In this document: positions 45,753 to 54,686 of the stretch, one piece after another
Numbering within the stretch: the first letter of the stretch is position 1
Layout of the letters: each line of letters opens with the position of its first letter
DNA from: Mesorhizobium sp. B2-4-15
Lineage (GTDB): Bacteria; Pseudomonadota; Alphaproteobacteria; Rhizobiales; Rhizobiaceae
Reading direction: 5' to 3'
DNA: 64,000 bases
Assembly: GCF_006658505.1 (NCBI RefSeq)
Contig: NZ_VFUZ01000012.1
Location: 62,001 to 126,000 of the forward strand
Notes under the pieces: generated by a model
Database searches by the model: none
Told to the model about the DNA's origin: nothing
What the model saw: the letters and a program-made list of their open reading frames with translations, nothing else
Program-made: the position numbers and the translations under genes

Positions 45753-47000
45753 TTGAAAAGCGCGGCAGTTCAAATCGAGACGTTCGACGATCGGAATCTG
45801 ATCATGGGCAAGGCGCCCATCGTGCGGGCCGTCTTCGAGGGGCGGGATATCTCGCCATTGTGGAACGGGCTGTTCGGGCGCATTTCCGCCGATGTCACCG
45901 ATGCCGTGGCATTCCTGGACGTGTCCATCCTGCTTCATGCGATCGGCGAGGAAGACAAGGCGGCGCTCAGCCAGAAGGCGGCGCTCGAGATCAGCCGCCA
46001 ATACCGGGTCCGCAATGGACGCGGTACGGGCCTGAACGTCCTTGTCTTCATGACGGCCGGCGACTTCATGGCCAACACGCCGATCGAATTCCTGCTCGAG
46101 GATTCCGACACGAACCTGCTGCTCTATTATGTCGATGCCGACACGGCCGATCTGAAGGACGTGCCCGAGCATGACGTCGCGTTCGTGGCTGTCGGCGAGT
46201 CGGCGGCAAATCTGGCCGTGCTGGCGAACCTCGACCGGCTGCTGCGCGATTGGGCCGGGCCCATCGTCAACAACGCGCCGCGCCGCATCATGGCGCTGTC
46301 CAGGGACGGCGTCGCCGAGGCGCTGAAGGAAGAGCCTTCGATCCTGGCTCCGCCCGCCGCGCGCATTGACCGGGCCGTGATCGAGAGGCTGGCTCGCGGG
46401 GAAATCGAGGTCGGGGCAATCCTCGCGGCGAAGGCGTTTCCGGTGATCGTGCGCCCGGCCGGCACGCATGCCGGCAAGGGGATGGAGAAGATCTCCACGC
46501 GATCGGAGCTTTCGGCCTATTTGATTTCGCATGCCGAGGCCGAATTCTATGTCACGCCATTCATCGACTATAGCGGGACGGACCGCAAATTCCGCAAGCA
46601 GCGTGTCGCGTTCATCGACGGGCGCCCCTATGCCAGCCATCTCGCGGTTTCCGAACATTGGATGGTCCACTATCTGAATGCCCGCATGACCCAGCACGAA
46701 GGCAGGCGTGCCGAGGAAGCGGCGTGGATGGCCAGCTTCGACAGCGATTTCGCGGTGCGCCACGCGCATGCCTTCGAAGCCCTTCACCGGCGCCTCGGGC
46801 TGGACTATTTCGCCATCGATTGCGCTGAACTCGCCGACGGCCGGCTGCTGGTGTTCGAGGCGGATGTGGCGATGATCGTCCATTCGATGGATTGGGAGAG
46901 CATCTTTCCCTACAAGAAGAGCGCCATGCGCAAACTCTTCGCGGCATTCGAAAATGCGCTGGCACGGCGCACGGCGCGCGTGAACTCGACGCCGCTTTGA
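45753..47000 (+). CDS. ATP-grasp ligase-like protein
   Basis: 415 residues from TTG 45753; ATG 45804 is an alternative. I see two parts. Residues 90-210 look like a pre-ATP-grasp domain (LNVLVFMTAGDFMANTPIEFL, VPEHDVAFVAVGES, PIVNNAPRRIMALSRDGVAEAL). Residues 220-390 are an ATP-grasp core: FPVIVRPAGTHAGKGME (231-245) as the phosphate loop, YASHLAVSEHWMVHYL, and the metal-binding LDYFAIDCAEL (Asp356) and LLVFEADVAM (Glu369, Asp371 where many relatives have Asn). ATP-grasp enzymes join a carboxylate to an amine or thiol through an acyl-phosphate. No single known family fits. It is the first gene of a tight trio with two PLP enzymes. Confidence 0.75.
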   Translation: MKSAAVQIETFDDRNLIMGKAPIVRAVFEGRDISPLWNGLFGRISADVTDAVAFLDVSILLHAIGEEDKAALSQKAALEISRQYRVRNGRGTGLNVLVFMTAGDFMANTPIEFLLEDSDTNLLLYYVDADTADLKDVPEHDVAFVAVGESAANLAVLANLDRLLRDWAGPIVNNAPRRIMALSRDGVAEALKEEPSILAPPAARIDRAVIERLARGEIEVGAILAAKAFPVIVRPAGTHAGKGMEKISTRSELSAYLISHAEAEFYVTPFIDYSGTDRKFRKQRVAFIDGRPYASHLAVSEHWMVHYLNARMTQHEGRRAEEAAWMASFDSDFAVRHAHAFEALHRRLGLDYFAIDCAELADGRLLVFEADVAMIVHSMDWESIFPYKKSAMRKLFAAFENALARRTARVNSTPL

Positions 47001-47040
47001 TCGCAATCAACTCACCACCGCCCTGACTTCGGAGACCATC

Positions 47041-48585
47041 ATGCCTGCAATTCAGCGCGGGATATTGCCGGTGCCGACGGGCCCGGACCTGGAAACGATC
47101 GGCCGCGACCACCGCGCGGATTCGTCGGCATCCGTTTCGTTCCTGCTGCAGACAGGCGGCGACAAACGCATCTGGCCGGATGCGATCACGCGGCGCAACC
47201 GCTATGGCACGCGCGCCACGCCGGCGGACGACGAGATCTCGTTCTCGTCGACGACGGCAAGCAACATCTCCCGCGAAGGGTTCCAGGCGGCCAGTGCCGG
47301 GCTCGCGCGTCTCATCGATATCGCGTCGCCTTCCCCTGTCGCCTCCGAGCAATGGTTCGCCGACATCCGGGACCGGATCGCCGGCAATCTCGGCTGCGCG
47401 GGCGCGCAGGTGGTGCTCGCGGCTTCCGGAACGGATGCGGAGCTTCTCGCGCTCTGCATGGTCGCGGGCGTCTCCAGGCGCCCCTTGACCAATGTGCTTG
47501 TCGCGCCCGATGAAACGGGAAACGGCGTTCCACGGGCGGCGGCAGGATTCCATTATTCGGATTTGACCGCCCTCGGCAGCACCGTCGAGGCTGGTGCGCC
47601 GCTTGAGGGGCTGCCGCCGGACCGCATCGAGGTGCGCACGATCGCCATCCGCAACGAGACGGGGGAGCCTCGCCACCAGCATGACATCGATGCCGACATC
47701 ATCGCCACCGTCGAAATGGAGCTGAAGCGGGATCGCGATGTCCTCGTCCATGTGCTCGATGCGTCCAAGACCGGGTTGCCGGCCGTAACCCGGCAGGCGG
47801 CGCGCCACGTCGCGGCCCTTGCCCCGGACCGGGTGCGGGTCATCGTCGATGCCTGCCAGTTCCGCGGCTCGATCTCGCGATTGAGGCAGGACCTTGCGGA
47901 TGGTTTTCTGGTGGCCTTGACCGGATCCAAGTTCGTCGCTGGCCCGCCTTTTTCCGGCGCTCTCCTTATCCCTACGGCATTTGCCGAGGAACTTGCCGCC
48001 AGATCCGACATTCCAGCGGGCCTTGCGGAATACAGCGCGGCGCAGGACTGGCCCGCGGCCCTTCGCCAACGGACGCGGTTCGGCTTCAAGTCGGAATTGA
48101 ACCTGGGACTGGGGTTGCGCTGGGTCGCGGCGCTCGCCCATCTCGACCGCTACGCCGCGATCGACGAATCCCGGCAAAGCCTCGTCAAGGAGCAGTTTGT
48201 CCGGCTGGTGCGGTCTCGAATTGGTGCGGTGAAAGGCATCTCGCTGCATCAGGATGATGAAGGCGACCACCTCGGCTCCCGTGCCATGGTCCCGTTGACC
48301 GTCATGAATGGGGCCGGCGCTTTCGCGTCGTTCGAGGAGTGCCAGAGCATCCAGCTGTCGATGCGCGGTCTCGACGGGGGGCCGATCTGCCATGTCGGGC
48401 AAGCCGTGCGGCTCGGTTCGCGCACGGTCCTGCGCGTCGCCGCGTCCGCTCCCGACGTGATCGGCGTTGCGCAGGCGATGTCGGCCGGCCAGCCGCTGCA
48501 CCAGGCGTTCGCTCCGATGGAAGCCAGGCTCGACGTCTTCTTCCACAAATTGTCGGCGGCCCTTCATCATCACCGAGGCGCCTGA
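47041..48585 (+). CDS. PLP-dependent class V aminotransferase-like enzyme
   Basis: 514 residues. Fold-type-I PLP features: ASGTDAELLAL in the small-loop region, VIVDACQFRGSISR with Asp270 (pyridine nitrogen) and Gln273, then ALTGSKFVAGPPFSG with candidate Schiff-base Lys297. It resembles class V aminotransferases/desulfurases, yet the N-terminal ~60 residues and long middle differ from named families. The start follows the ATP-grasp stop by 40 bases, and the stop overlaps the next start as TGATG. The reaction is unassigned: aminotransfer, lyase or a decarboxylase-like activity are all open. Confidence 0.75.
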   Translation: MPAIQRGILPVPTGPDLETIGRDHRADSSASVSFLLQTGGDKRIWPDAITRRNRYGTRATPADDEISFSSTTASNISREGFQAASAGLARLIDIASPSPVASEQWFADIRDRIAGNLGCAGAQVVLAASGTDAELLALCMVAGVSRRPLTNVLVAPDETGNGVPRAAAGFHYSDLTALGSTVEAGAPLEGLPPDRIEVRTIAIRNETGEPRHQHDIDADIIATVEMELKRDRDVLVHVLDASKTGLPAVTRQAARHVAALAPDRVRVIVDACQFRGSISRLRQDLADGFLVALTGSKFVAGPPFSGALLIPTAFAEELAARSDIPAGLAEYSAAQDWPAALRQRTRFGFKSELNLGLGLRWVAALAHLDRYAAIDESRQSLVKEQFVRLVRSRIGAVKGISLHQDDEGDHLGSRAMVPLTVMNGAGAFASFEECQSIQLSMRGLDGGPICHVGQAVRLGSRTVLRVAASAPDVIGVAQAMSAGQPLHQAFAPMEARLDVFFHKLSAALHHHRGA

Positions 48586-50087
48586 TGTCGCGGGCGATCG
48601 AGCAGGAGCGCGTGGCGGCAACAGAAGCGGCCGTCGGCAGCCTTGATCCATCTGACTGGGATCAGTTTCGCGAGCTCGCGCACGGCTTGCTGGACGACAT
48701 GATCGCCCATGTCGAAACGATCAGGCAGAGACCGGTATGGCAGCGGCCCAGCGATGAGGCGCGCGCCAGGTTTGTCCGCCCGCTGCCGAAGCAGTCCCGC
48801 GAACTGGGCGATGTCCTGGACGACGTGCGCGCGCACATCGTGCCGTTCGCCACCGGCAACCTGCATCCGTCGTTCATGGGATGGGTCCATGGCGCGGGCA
48901 CGCCGATCGGCATGGTCGCGGAAATCGTCGCCAGCGGCCTGAACATGAATTGCGGCGGCCGCGACCATGCCGGTCTCGTGGTCGAACAGCAGATCGTGCG
49001 CTGGATGAGCGAGGCGCTCGGCTATCCCGCTGGGGCAAACGGCCTGTTCCTCACCGGCTCGTCAATGGCAAACTTCGTCGCGGTGACGATCGCCAAGACC
49101 GAGGCGCTGGGTCAGTCCGTCCGCGAGGCCGGGCTGCGCGACTGTGACCGCCAGCTGGTCGCCTATACATCGGCCGAAGCCCATTCCTGCATCGCGCAGG
49201 CAATGCAGCTGTCCGGCATCGGATCGGCAAATCTGAGGACAGTCGCCGTCGACGATGCCGGGAGGATGCTGCCTGGCGCGCTGTGCGACACTATCGGGGA
49301 AGATCGGGCGGAAGGCTTCTTGCCGTTCCTGGTCGTGGGCACGGCGGGAACGGTAAACACCGGGGCGATCGATCCGCTGGCGGAAATCGCTGAAATCGCG
49401 TCCAGGGAGAAACTCTGGTTTCATGTCGATGGAGCGATCGGTGCACTCGCCGTGCTGTCCGATTCCCTGCGCGAACTGTTCAAGGGCATCGAGAATTCGG
49501 CATCGGTGGCGCTCGATTTTCACAAATGGGGCCAGGTTCCCTACGATGCCGGATTCCTGCTGGTGCGCGACGGCGATGCCCAGAAGCGCACGTTCGCACA
49601 GCCGGCCGCCTATCTGCAGCGCGGCGACCGCGGGCTCGCCGCCGGCGAAACCTGGCCCTGTGATCTCGGCCCGGACCTGTCGCACGGGTTCCGCGCCTTG
49701 AAAACATGGATGACGATCGAAGCGCTTGGAACCGATCGCATCGGCGGCTCGATAGCACACACATGCAGGCTCGCCCGCCATCTCGCCGAAACCCTGGGAC
49801 GCCACCCTGCATTCCAGCTGAAAGCGCCCGTGGCGCTCAACATCGTCTGTTTCGGCATTCGCGGGGCGGGCTCTGAATTCATCCGCGACCTGGTGCTGGA
49901 TCTTCAGGAATCCGGCCTGGCCGCGCCTTCGTGGACGACCCTCAATGGCGAGCTGGTGGTGCGCTGCGCCATCGTCAACCATCGCACGACAGAGGCCGAC
50001 ATCGACGGGTTCGTGGATACTCTCGACAGGTATTTGGCCGATAGCGCGTTTCGTCCCGCGCCCGACGCGCCGGTTCGTCCCTGCTGA
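48585..50087 (+). CDS. Group II PLP-dependent amino acid decarboxylase
   Basis: 500 residues from ATG 48585, overlapping the previous stop by one base; the open frame runs upstream inside the neighbour. Landmarks of the aromatic-L-amino-acid/glutamate decarboxylase family: LHPSFMGWVHG, FLTGSSMANFVA, His200 (SAEAHSC, stacks on PLP), Asp282 in HVDGAIGA, and Lys314 in DFHKWGQVPYDAGF. It would release CO2 from an amino acid to give an amine. Its position behind an ATP-grasp ligase suggests that the amine, or a precursor, is coupled to a carboxylate. Confidence 0.85.
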   Translation: MSRAIEQERVAATEAAVGSLDPSDWDQFRELAHGLLDDMIAHVETIRQRPVWQRPSDEARARFVRPLPKQSRELGDVLDDVRAHIVPFATGNLHPSFMGWVHGAGTPIGMVAEIVASGLNMNCGGRDHAGLVVEQQIVRWMSEALGYPAGANGLFLTGSSMANFVAVTIAKTEALGQSVREAGLRDCDRQLVAYTSAEAHSCIAQAMQLSGIGSANLRTVAVDDAGRMLPGALCDTIGEDRAEGFLPFLVVGTAGTVNTGAIDPLAEIAEIASREKLWFHVDGAIGALAVLSDSLRELFKGIENSASVALDFHKWGQVPYDAGFLLVRDGDAQKRTFAQPAAYLQRGDRGLAAGETWPCDLGPDLSHGFRALKTWMTIEALGTDRIGGSIAHTCRLARHLAETLGRHPAFQLKAPVALNIVCFGIRGAGSEFIRDLVLDLQESGLAAPSWTTLNGELVVRCAIVNHRTTEADIDGFVDTLDRYLADSAFRPAPDAPVRPC

Positions 50088-50195
50088 TCGTTGGTGGCAC
50101 TGCGCGAGAGGGACAATTACCTTTCCCGGAGCTCCGCCGGAGCGCCAAGGCTTGCCCGCACACGTCTTTTCAGGCTGACACGGGTCGGCTCAGGG

Positions 50196-50468
50196 CTATG
50201 CCTTCGCTTCGACCAGGATCACCAGCGATTCCGGCACCACGCCGTCGAAGGCCATCGCATCGGCGGCCTGCTTGCTCTTCATCATCGCCGCCAGGGCGTC
50301 CATGTCGGGAACGTCCATCATCACGGCCACGCGTTTCGGGTTCTGCGGATCGACGAACGTACGGATGTTAGTGATCCCGATCGAGCCGAAAAGTTCCCTG
50401 CGCTTGGGTGAACCGAGCCAGTGCTTGGTGTCCTTCGTGATGTCGTGATGGCCAATGATTGTCGGCAT
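50196..50468 (-). CDS. Small conserved-type hypothetical protein
   Basis: 90 residues, MPTIIGHHDITKDTKHWLGS...; ends EAKA. The regular alternation of strands and helices (TNIRTFVDPQNPKRVAVMMDVPDMDALAAMM) suggests a single alpha/beta (ferredoxin-like) domain, as in small Dabb-type proteins, but I do not recognise the family. It is on the opposite strand to the PLP operon. Confidence 0.65.
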   Translation of the reverse strand: MPTIIGHHDITKDTKHWLGSPKRRELFGSIGITNIRTFVDPQNPKRVAVMMDVPDMDALAAMMKSKQAADAMAFDGVVPESLVILVEAKA

Positions 50469-50577
50469 GGCATCCTCCCCAAGGTGACGCCGGCGGCCGA
50501 AATCGCCCGCCTGATGCTGCGATCCACCTGTGCAAGCACTGAGCGCCGTTTCCCCGGACCTGTCAATTAGCTATTGC

Positions 50578-50973
50578 TCATACATAACGCGAGGCCACAA
50601 GGCCCCGCCAGGCGGTGACGCCCGTGCAGGTGAGCGTTGCCGCTTCGGCATGTGTGTAGCCGGCCGGCGCTTTGGTGGCGGGCGTCATGACGCCGTCCAA
50701 CCACCAGGGGTAGAAGGTGCTGACGACGCTGTCGCCGGGCCTGAAGGCATCGACATCGTCGCCGACCGCGACGACTTCGCCGGCGCCGTCGGAGAGCGGC
50801 ACCCGGCTGTCGGCGAGCGGCGTCTTGCCCCGAACCGCGAAATCGTCGCGCATGTTCAACGAACAGGCGCGGATCCTCACCAGAACGTCGCCTGGCCCTG
50901 GCTGCGGCGGATCTTCCTCGACCAGTTCAAGCCTGTCCAAGCCATCGGGCGCTCTCAGCCTGCCCAGTTTCAT
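50578..50973 (-). pseudogene. Truncated zinc-type alcohol dehydrogenase
   Basis: 131 residues from ATG 50973. MKLGRLRAPDGLDRLELVEEDPP and GDVLVRIRACSLNMRD ... VPLSDGAGEVVAVGDDVDAFRPGDSVVSTF are the medium-chain dehydrogenase N-terminus. It then jumps from FYPWWLDGV to GYTHAEAATLTCTGVTAWRGLV, missing the ~30 residues normally between, and stops before the nucleotide-binding domain (~200 residues lost). An internal deletion plus early end indicate a decayed copy. Confidence 0.75.
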
Positions 50974-51017
50974 CGTCTTCTCCGTTATGCGGGGATGTCT
51001 GGTGCTGGGCGCTCGTT

Positions 51018-51290
51018 CTATCGGACCTGCCGGCCGGAGATCACCCGCAGCCAGGGCGCCAGATGGAAAGCGCTCATCAGCAGATACATCGCCGGCATTC
51101 CGGTCAGGATCGGGCCGGTCAGCGGCGAAGCGCCCATGCACAGCATGGCCGCGTCGCTGCCCTGAATGCAGGAAAGCAGAGCCATCAGGGCGAAGGTGGG
51201 TGCCGCGGCGAGGCACAGCCAGTCGGCGATGCCGAGGCTGGCGGTATTTTCGGGGGTCGCACTGCCGATGCCGGAATGGATATCGCTCAT
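51018..51290 (-). CDS. Small two-helix membrane protein
   Basis: 90 residues from ATG 51290; the frame upstream of it is arginine-rich repeat DNA. Two hydrophobic segments (ADWLCLAAAPTFALMALLS and PILTGMPAMYLLMSAFHLAP). I do not recognise a family. It lies downstream of the DUF899 gene, separated by a degenerate palindromic repeat. Confidence 0.6.
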   Translation of the reverse strand: MSDIHSGIGSATPENTASLGIADWLCLAAAPTFALMALLSCIQGSDAAMLCMGASPLTGPILTGMPAMYLLMSAFHLAPWLRVISGRQVR

Positions 51291-51339
51291 GGTCTTTTCC
51301 CTAATGGTCGCGAGCCGTCGGATCTGGTTTCCTCGCTCC

Positions 51340-51452
51340 TGCCAAAGACGTGGGAGGTGGCCGCGCAGCGGCCCGAGAGGGGCCCTCGCGGGCCCCCGCT
51401 CCGTCCCGGCTTCGCCGAGCCATCTTTCCCCCATTCCGTGGGGGCGAGGAAC
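51340..51452. repeat. Degenerate palindromic repeat
   Basis: Contains GTGGGAGGTGGCCGCGCAGC, a GAGGGGCCCTCGCGGGCCCC stem, and a terminal ATCTTTCCCCCATTCCGTGG. Same family as 62841-62990, with different middle. Confidence 0.5.
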
Positions 51453-51470
51453 CAAGCTGGACAGTCCTTG

Positions 51471-52220
51471 CTACTCGCCCTTGTCGCGGAAAGCGGCTTC
51501 GCCGGCGGCGGCCACTTCGGCCCATTTCTTGTCGGCTCCGGCTTCGTAATTGTCGTGCCAGTTCCACCAGCTGTAGAGCGGGGTCTGGGGGTAGCCTTCG
51601 GGCGAGTCCTCCCAGACCTCCTGGCGGCCGAGCGGCGTGGCGTCGAGATAGCTCCAGACCGTGCCCATCGCCTCGTCGCCGCGGTTGTTGATGAAATAGG
51701 TGCGGAAGATGCGCTCGCCGTCATGGATGAACACGTTGTGGCCGTGCCATTCGTCGACGCCGAAATCCTTGTCGAAGCTGTCGGTGATTGTGTACCAGGG
51801 CATGTCCCAGCCCATCCGCGTCTTCAGCCGTGCGATGTCGGGCTGCGGCGCGCGCGAAGCGTAGGCAAGCGTGGTATCGCGGGCATTGAGATGGGCGAGG
51901 TGGCCGACCTGGTCGGCGCCCAGCGAGCAACCGCGGCAGGCGTGATCGGGCCAGCCATAGACGCCCGGCTCGAAGAAGGCGCGGTAGACGATCAGCTGGC
52001 GGCGGCCTTCAAAGAGGTCGAGCAGGCTCGCGTTGCCATTGGGGCCTTCGAAGACATAGGCCTTGTCCACTTCCATCCATGGCATGCGGCGGCGTTCGGC
52101 GGCGAGCGCGTCCTTGGCGCGCAGCGTCGCCTTCTCCTTCACCAGCATCTTTTCGCGCGCGGCGTCCCATTCCTGCCGTGAGACGATCGGCGGGGTCTTC
52201 ATCGTCATGTGCTTGGTCAT
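51471..52220 (-). CDS. DUF899 (thioredoxin-fold-like) protein
   Basis: 249 residues. VSRQEWDAAREKMLVKEKA at the N-terminus, then FEGRRQLIVYRAFFEPG...CRGCSLGADQVGHLAHLNARDT and the MGWDMPWYTITDSFDKDFG segment are the DUF899 signature. These proteins have a thioredoxin-like fold; the CRGC pair is compatible with redox chemistry but function is unestablished. Its start overlaps the stop of a small gene (ATGA). Confidence 0.8.
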   Translation of the reverse strand: MTKHMTMKTPPIVSRQEWDAAREKMLVKEKATLRAKDALAAERRRMPWMEVDKAYVFEGPNGNASLLDLFEGRRQLIVYRAFFEPGVYGWPDHACRGCSLGADQVGHLAHLNARDTTLAYASRAPQPDIARLKTRMGWDMPWYTITDSFDKDFGVDEWHGHNVFIHDGERIFRTYFINNRGDEAMGTVWSYLDATPLGRQEVWEDSPEGYPQTPLYSWWNWHDNYEAGADKKWAEVAAAGEAAFRDKGE

Positions 52221-52402
52221 TGGTCTTCTCCTTTGTCAGTCATGGTGTCGTTGCGGGCTGTCGTTGCCTGGGCATCCTGAGCCATGGTGGAGCCGGGCGG
52301 GGCGGGCGGTGCAAATGCGATGGCATCCGCATCCTCGGGGCCGGCACAGCAGGGGTGGCGCTGGGCACGCCCGGTGCTGCCGTTGGTTGCGTCGGTGGAC
52401 AT
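52217..52402 (-). CDS. Small Ala-rich hypothetical protein upstream of DUF899
   Basis: 61 residues, MSTDATNGSTGRAQRHPCCAG... ending TMTDKGEDQ. GGAG eight bases upstream of the ATG and an ATGA overlap with the DUF899 gene suggest translational coupling. No domain recognised; low complexity makes chance possible. Confidence 0.4.
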   Translation of the reverse strand: MSTDATNGSTGRAQRHPCCAGPEDADAIAFAPPAPPGSTMAQDAQATTARNDTMTDKGEDQ

Positions 52403-52518
52403 TCGGTGTTCTCCGTTGTTGCGCCGCTCGCTGCCGATGCGGCTTGCTGCTTGGCTGCGGTGACTTAAGTTAGGGCGGAGCTTTTCGGGGTGGGAGTTAC
52501 AAGTGTGACAGGATTTGA

Positions 52519-53739
52519 ATGGACTCGCTGATCACGGCGGCGGCGCTGGCACTGGCCGGAGGCGATCCGCTCGGCGCGCTTGACCGGGTCGCCTTGCGCG
52601 AGGACGCACCGGCACTGGCGTTGCGCGGCATCGCCATGGCGCAGCTCGGCGACTTCGAGCGCGCCAAGCTATTGTTGCGGCGGGCCACGCGCGCCTTCGG
52701 CCCGAAAGAGGCCGTCGCGCGCGCCAGATGCGTCGTCGCCGAAGCCGAGATCGCGCTGGTCTCGCGCGACCTCGGCTGGCCGGCGAAGGCGCTCGACGCG
52801 GCACGCGCGACGCTGGAAAAGCATGGCGACCGGCTGAACGCGGCGCATGCCGGCCACCTCAAGGTGCGGCGCCTGCTGCTGATCGGCCGTCTCGACGAGG
52901 CCGAGCATGTGCTGGCAGGGCTCGACCCGACGCCGCTTCCGCCGGCGCCGCGGGCCGCCCATGAGCTCGCGGTCGCCGGCATCGCCATGCGGCGCTTGAG
53001 GACCCGGCCGGCGCGCGCGGCGCTGGAATGGGCCCGTAACGCCGCGCGCCAGGCCGGCATTGCCGGCCTCATGGCGGAGGTCGACAGCGCATTCCAGGCG
53101 CTGGAGGCACCCGCGGCACGGCTGATCATGCAGGGCGCGGAGCGGCCGGTGCTCCTCGAAGAGGTCGAGGCATTGCAGGGATCGCCAGCGCTGATCGTCG
53201 ATGCCTTCCGCTATGCGGTGCGCAGCGGCGAGACCACGGTTTCGCTGGCGAGCCGGCCGGTGCTGTTCGCGCTGGCGCGTGCGCTCGCTGAAGTATGGCC
53301 TGGGGATGTGTCGCGCGAGGAGCTCGTGGCGCGGGCCTTCGGCGGCAAGCATGCCGATGAATCGCACCGCGCCCGCCTACGCGTCGAGATCGGCCGGCTG
53401 CGCGCCGAGCTCGGCGTGCTGGCGGATATCAGCGCCACCAGGCGCGGCTTCACGCTGGCGCCGCTTCAGGCGCGCGCCGTGATGGTGCTGGCGCGGCCGA
53501 TCGAGGAACGGCACGCGGCCGTGCTTGCCCTGCTTGCCGATGGCGAGGCCTGGTCGAGCTCGGCCCTGGCGCTGGCGCTCGGAACCGGCCAGCGCAGCGT
53601 GCAGCGGGCGCTCGAGCCGCTCGCCGAGGCCGGCAAGGTGCAGTCCTTCGGCCATGGCCGGGCGCGCCGCTGGATGACGCCGCCGGTGGCGGGATTCACG
53701 ACCACCTTGTTACTCCCGGCGCCGCTGCCGAACGGCTAG
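52519..53739 (+). CDS. TPR and winged-helix regulator
   Basis: 406 residues. Residues 1-190 are TPR-like helices (ALALRGIAMAQLGDFERAKLLLRRAT; AGHLKVRRLLLIGRLDEAEHVL). About 205-320 forms an OmpR-type winged helix (SREELVARAFGGKHADESHRARLRVEIGRLRAELG... TRRGFTLAP). Residues 330-395 look like a second, helix-turn-helix module (EAWSSSALALALGTGQRSVQRALEPLAEAGKV). It is divergent from DUF899 and upstream of the propeller gene, so local regulation is plausible. Confidence 0.7.
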   Translation: MDSLITAAALALAGGDPLGALDRVALREDAPALALRGIAMAQLGDFERAKLLLRRATRAFGPKEAVARARCVVAEAEIALVSRDLGWPAKALDAARATLEKHGDRLNAAHAGHLKVRRLLLIGRLDEAEHVLAGLDPTPLPPAPRAAHELAVAGIAMRRLRTRPARAALEWARNAARQAGIAGLMAEVDSAFQALEAPAARLIMQGAERPVLLEEVEALQGSPALIVDAFRYAVRSGETTVSLASRPVLFALARALAEVWPGDVSREELVARAFGGKHADESHRARLRVEIGRLRAELGVLADISATRRGFTLAPLQARAVMVLARPIEERHAAVLALLADGEAWSSSALALALGTGQRSVQRALEPLAEAGKVQSFGHGRARRWMTPPVAGFTTTLLLPAPLPNG

Positions 53740-53741
53740 GA

Positions 53742-53780
53742 CATGATCCCGAAGTGGAGCCTCTTTCGGAACGGATCATG
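53742..53780. repeat. Rhizobiales-type palindromic repeat
   Basis: CATGATCC and GGATCATG arms around CGAAGTGGAGCCTCTTTCGG; a copy of the 'CATGATCCCGAAAAGTGG'-type element found throughout Rhizobiales genomes. Confidence 0.65.
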
Positions 53781-53828
53781 CTCCAAGCAAACGAACAGGC
53801 AGGATGACATCATTGTGAGGATCAAGAC

Positions 53829-54461
53829 ATGAAACATTCAGCGGCCGAAATCCTGCGCGAATACGGGCCTTTTTCAGGGGTGGACCAGGTCGCGGGCGTG
53901 AGCTTCGACGGCAAGAATGTCTGGTTCGCCTCAGGCGACAGGCTGAACGCGTTCGATCCGGAAAGCGGGCAGACGCTGCGTTCGATCGATGTCGCCGCCC
54001 ATGCCGGCACCGCCTATGACGGCCGGCATTTCTTCCAGCTCGCCGGCGACCGCATCCAGAAGATCGATCCCGATACTGGCGGGGTGCTCTCCACCATCCC
54101 GGCGCCCGGCGGCGGCCGCGACTCCGGGCTGACCTGGGCCGAGGGCACGCTCTGGGTCGGGCAGTACCGGGAGCGCAAGATCCACCAGATCGATCCCGAG
54201 AGCGGAAAAATCCTGCGCACGATCGAGTCCAACCGCTTCGTCACCGGGGTGACCTGGGTGGACGGCGAACTGTGGCACGCCACCTGGGAAGGCGACCAGA
54301 GCGATATCAGGCGCATCGATCCGGAGACCGGAAAGGTGCTCGAAAGGCTCGACATGCCGGCCGGCAAGAACGTGTCGGGGCTGGAATCCGATGGCGGCGA
54401 CTGCTTCTTCTGCGGCAGCGGCCCCGCCGGCGTGGTGCGCGCGGTGCGCCGGCCGAGGTGA
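53829..54461 (+). CDS. Beta-propeller protein (glutamine-cyclotransferase-like)
   Basis: 210 residues. Four to five strand repeats of the type 'IDPESGKILRTI...' (FDPESGQTLRSI, IDPDTGGVLSTI, IDPESGKILRTI, IDPETGKVLERL) with WVGQY and WHATW blade centres. Fits a small beta-propeller like plant/bacterial glutamine cyclotransferase or Vgb lyase proteins; no signal peptide was seen. Near its end is FFCGSGP with a Cys. Confidence 0.7.
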   Translation: MKHSAAEILREYGPFSGVDQVAGVSFDGKNVWFASGDRLNAFDPESGQTLRSIDVAAHAGTAYDGRHFFQLAGDRIQKIDPDTGGVLSTIPAPGGGRDSGLTWAEGTLWVGQYRERKIHQIDPESGKILRTIESNRFVTGVTWVDGELWHATWEGDQSDIRRIDPETGKVLERLDMPAGKNVSGLESDGGDCFFCGSGPAGVVRAVRRPR

Positions 54462-54514
54462 GGGTGCAGAGGCGGGAAAGGCGGACTACGAACCAGCGCC
54501 GCGTTCCTTCACGC

Positions 54515-54543
54515 CCCCCTTCTGTCCTGCCGGACAGAGGGGG
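54515..54543. repeat. Short palindrome related to the mosaic repeats
   Basis: CCCCCTTCTGTCC and GGACAGAGGGGG form a stem with one bulged T around a four-base loop. It resembles the inner arms of repeats A-D standing alone, and may be an isolated remnant or a terminator. Confidence 0.55.
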
Positions 54544-54686
54544 TGCTTCGCGCCCGCTGTCCACAATTTGGCATAGTTACATCTCTCGCGAATTTGTCCG
54601 CCGGCGACTGGCCGTCGTCCCAGGTCGTGCCTAGATAGGCTGCGTCGGGCGATCGCCCGGACGTTCCTACGCAAAGGATTCCCATC

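Noticed and set aside
46612..48651. 679-codon frame antisense to the ATP-grasp and PLP genes
   Set aside because: Plus-strand genes carry intact active-site motifs; the antisense frame is Arg-rich and motif-free.
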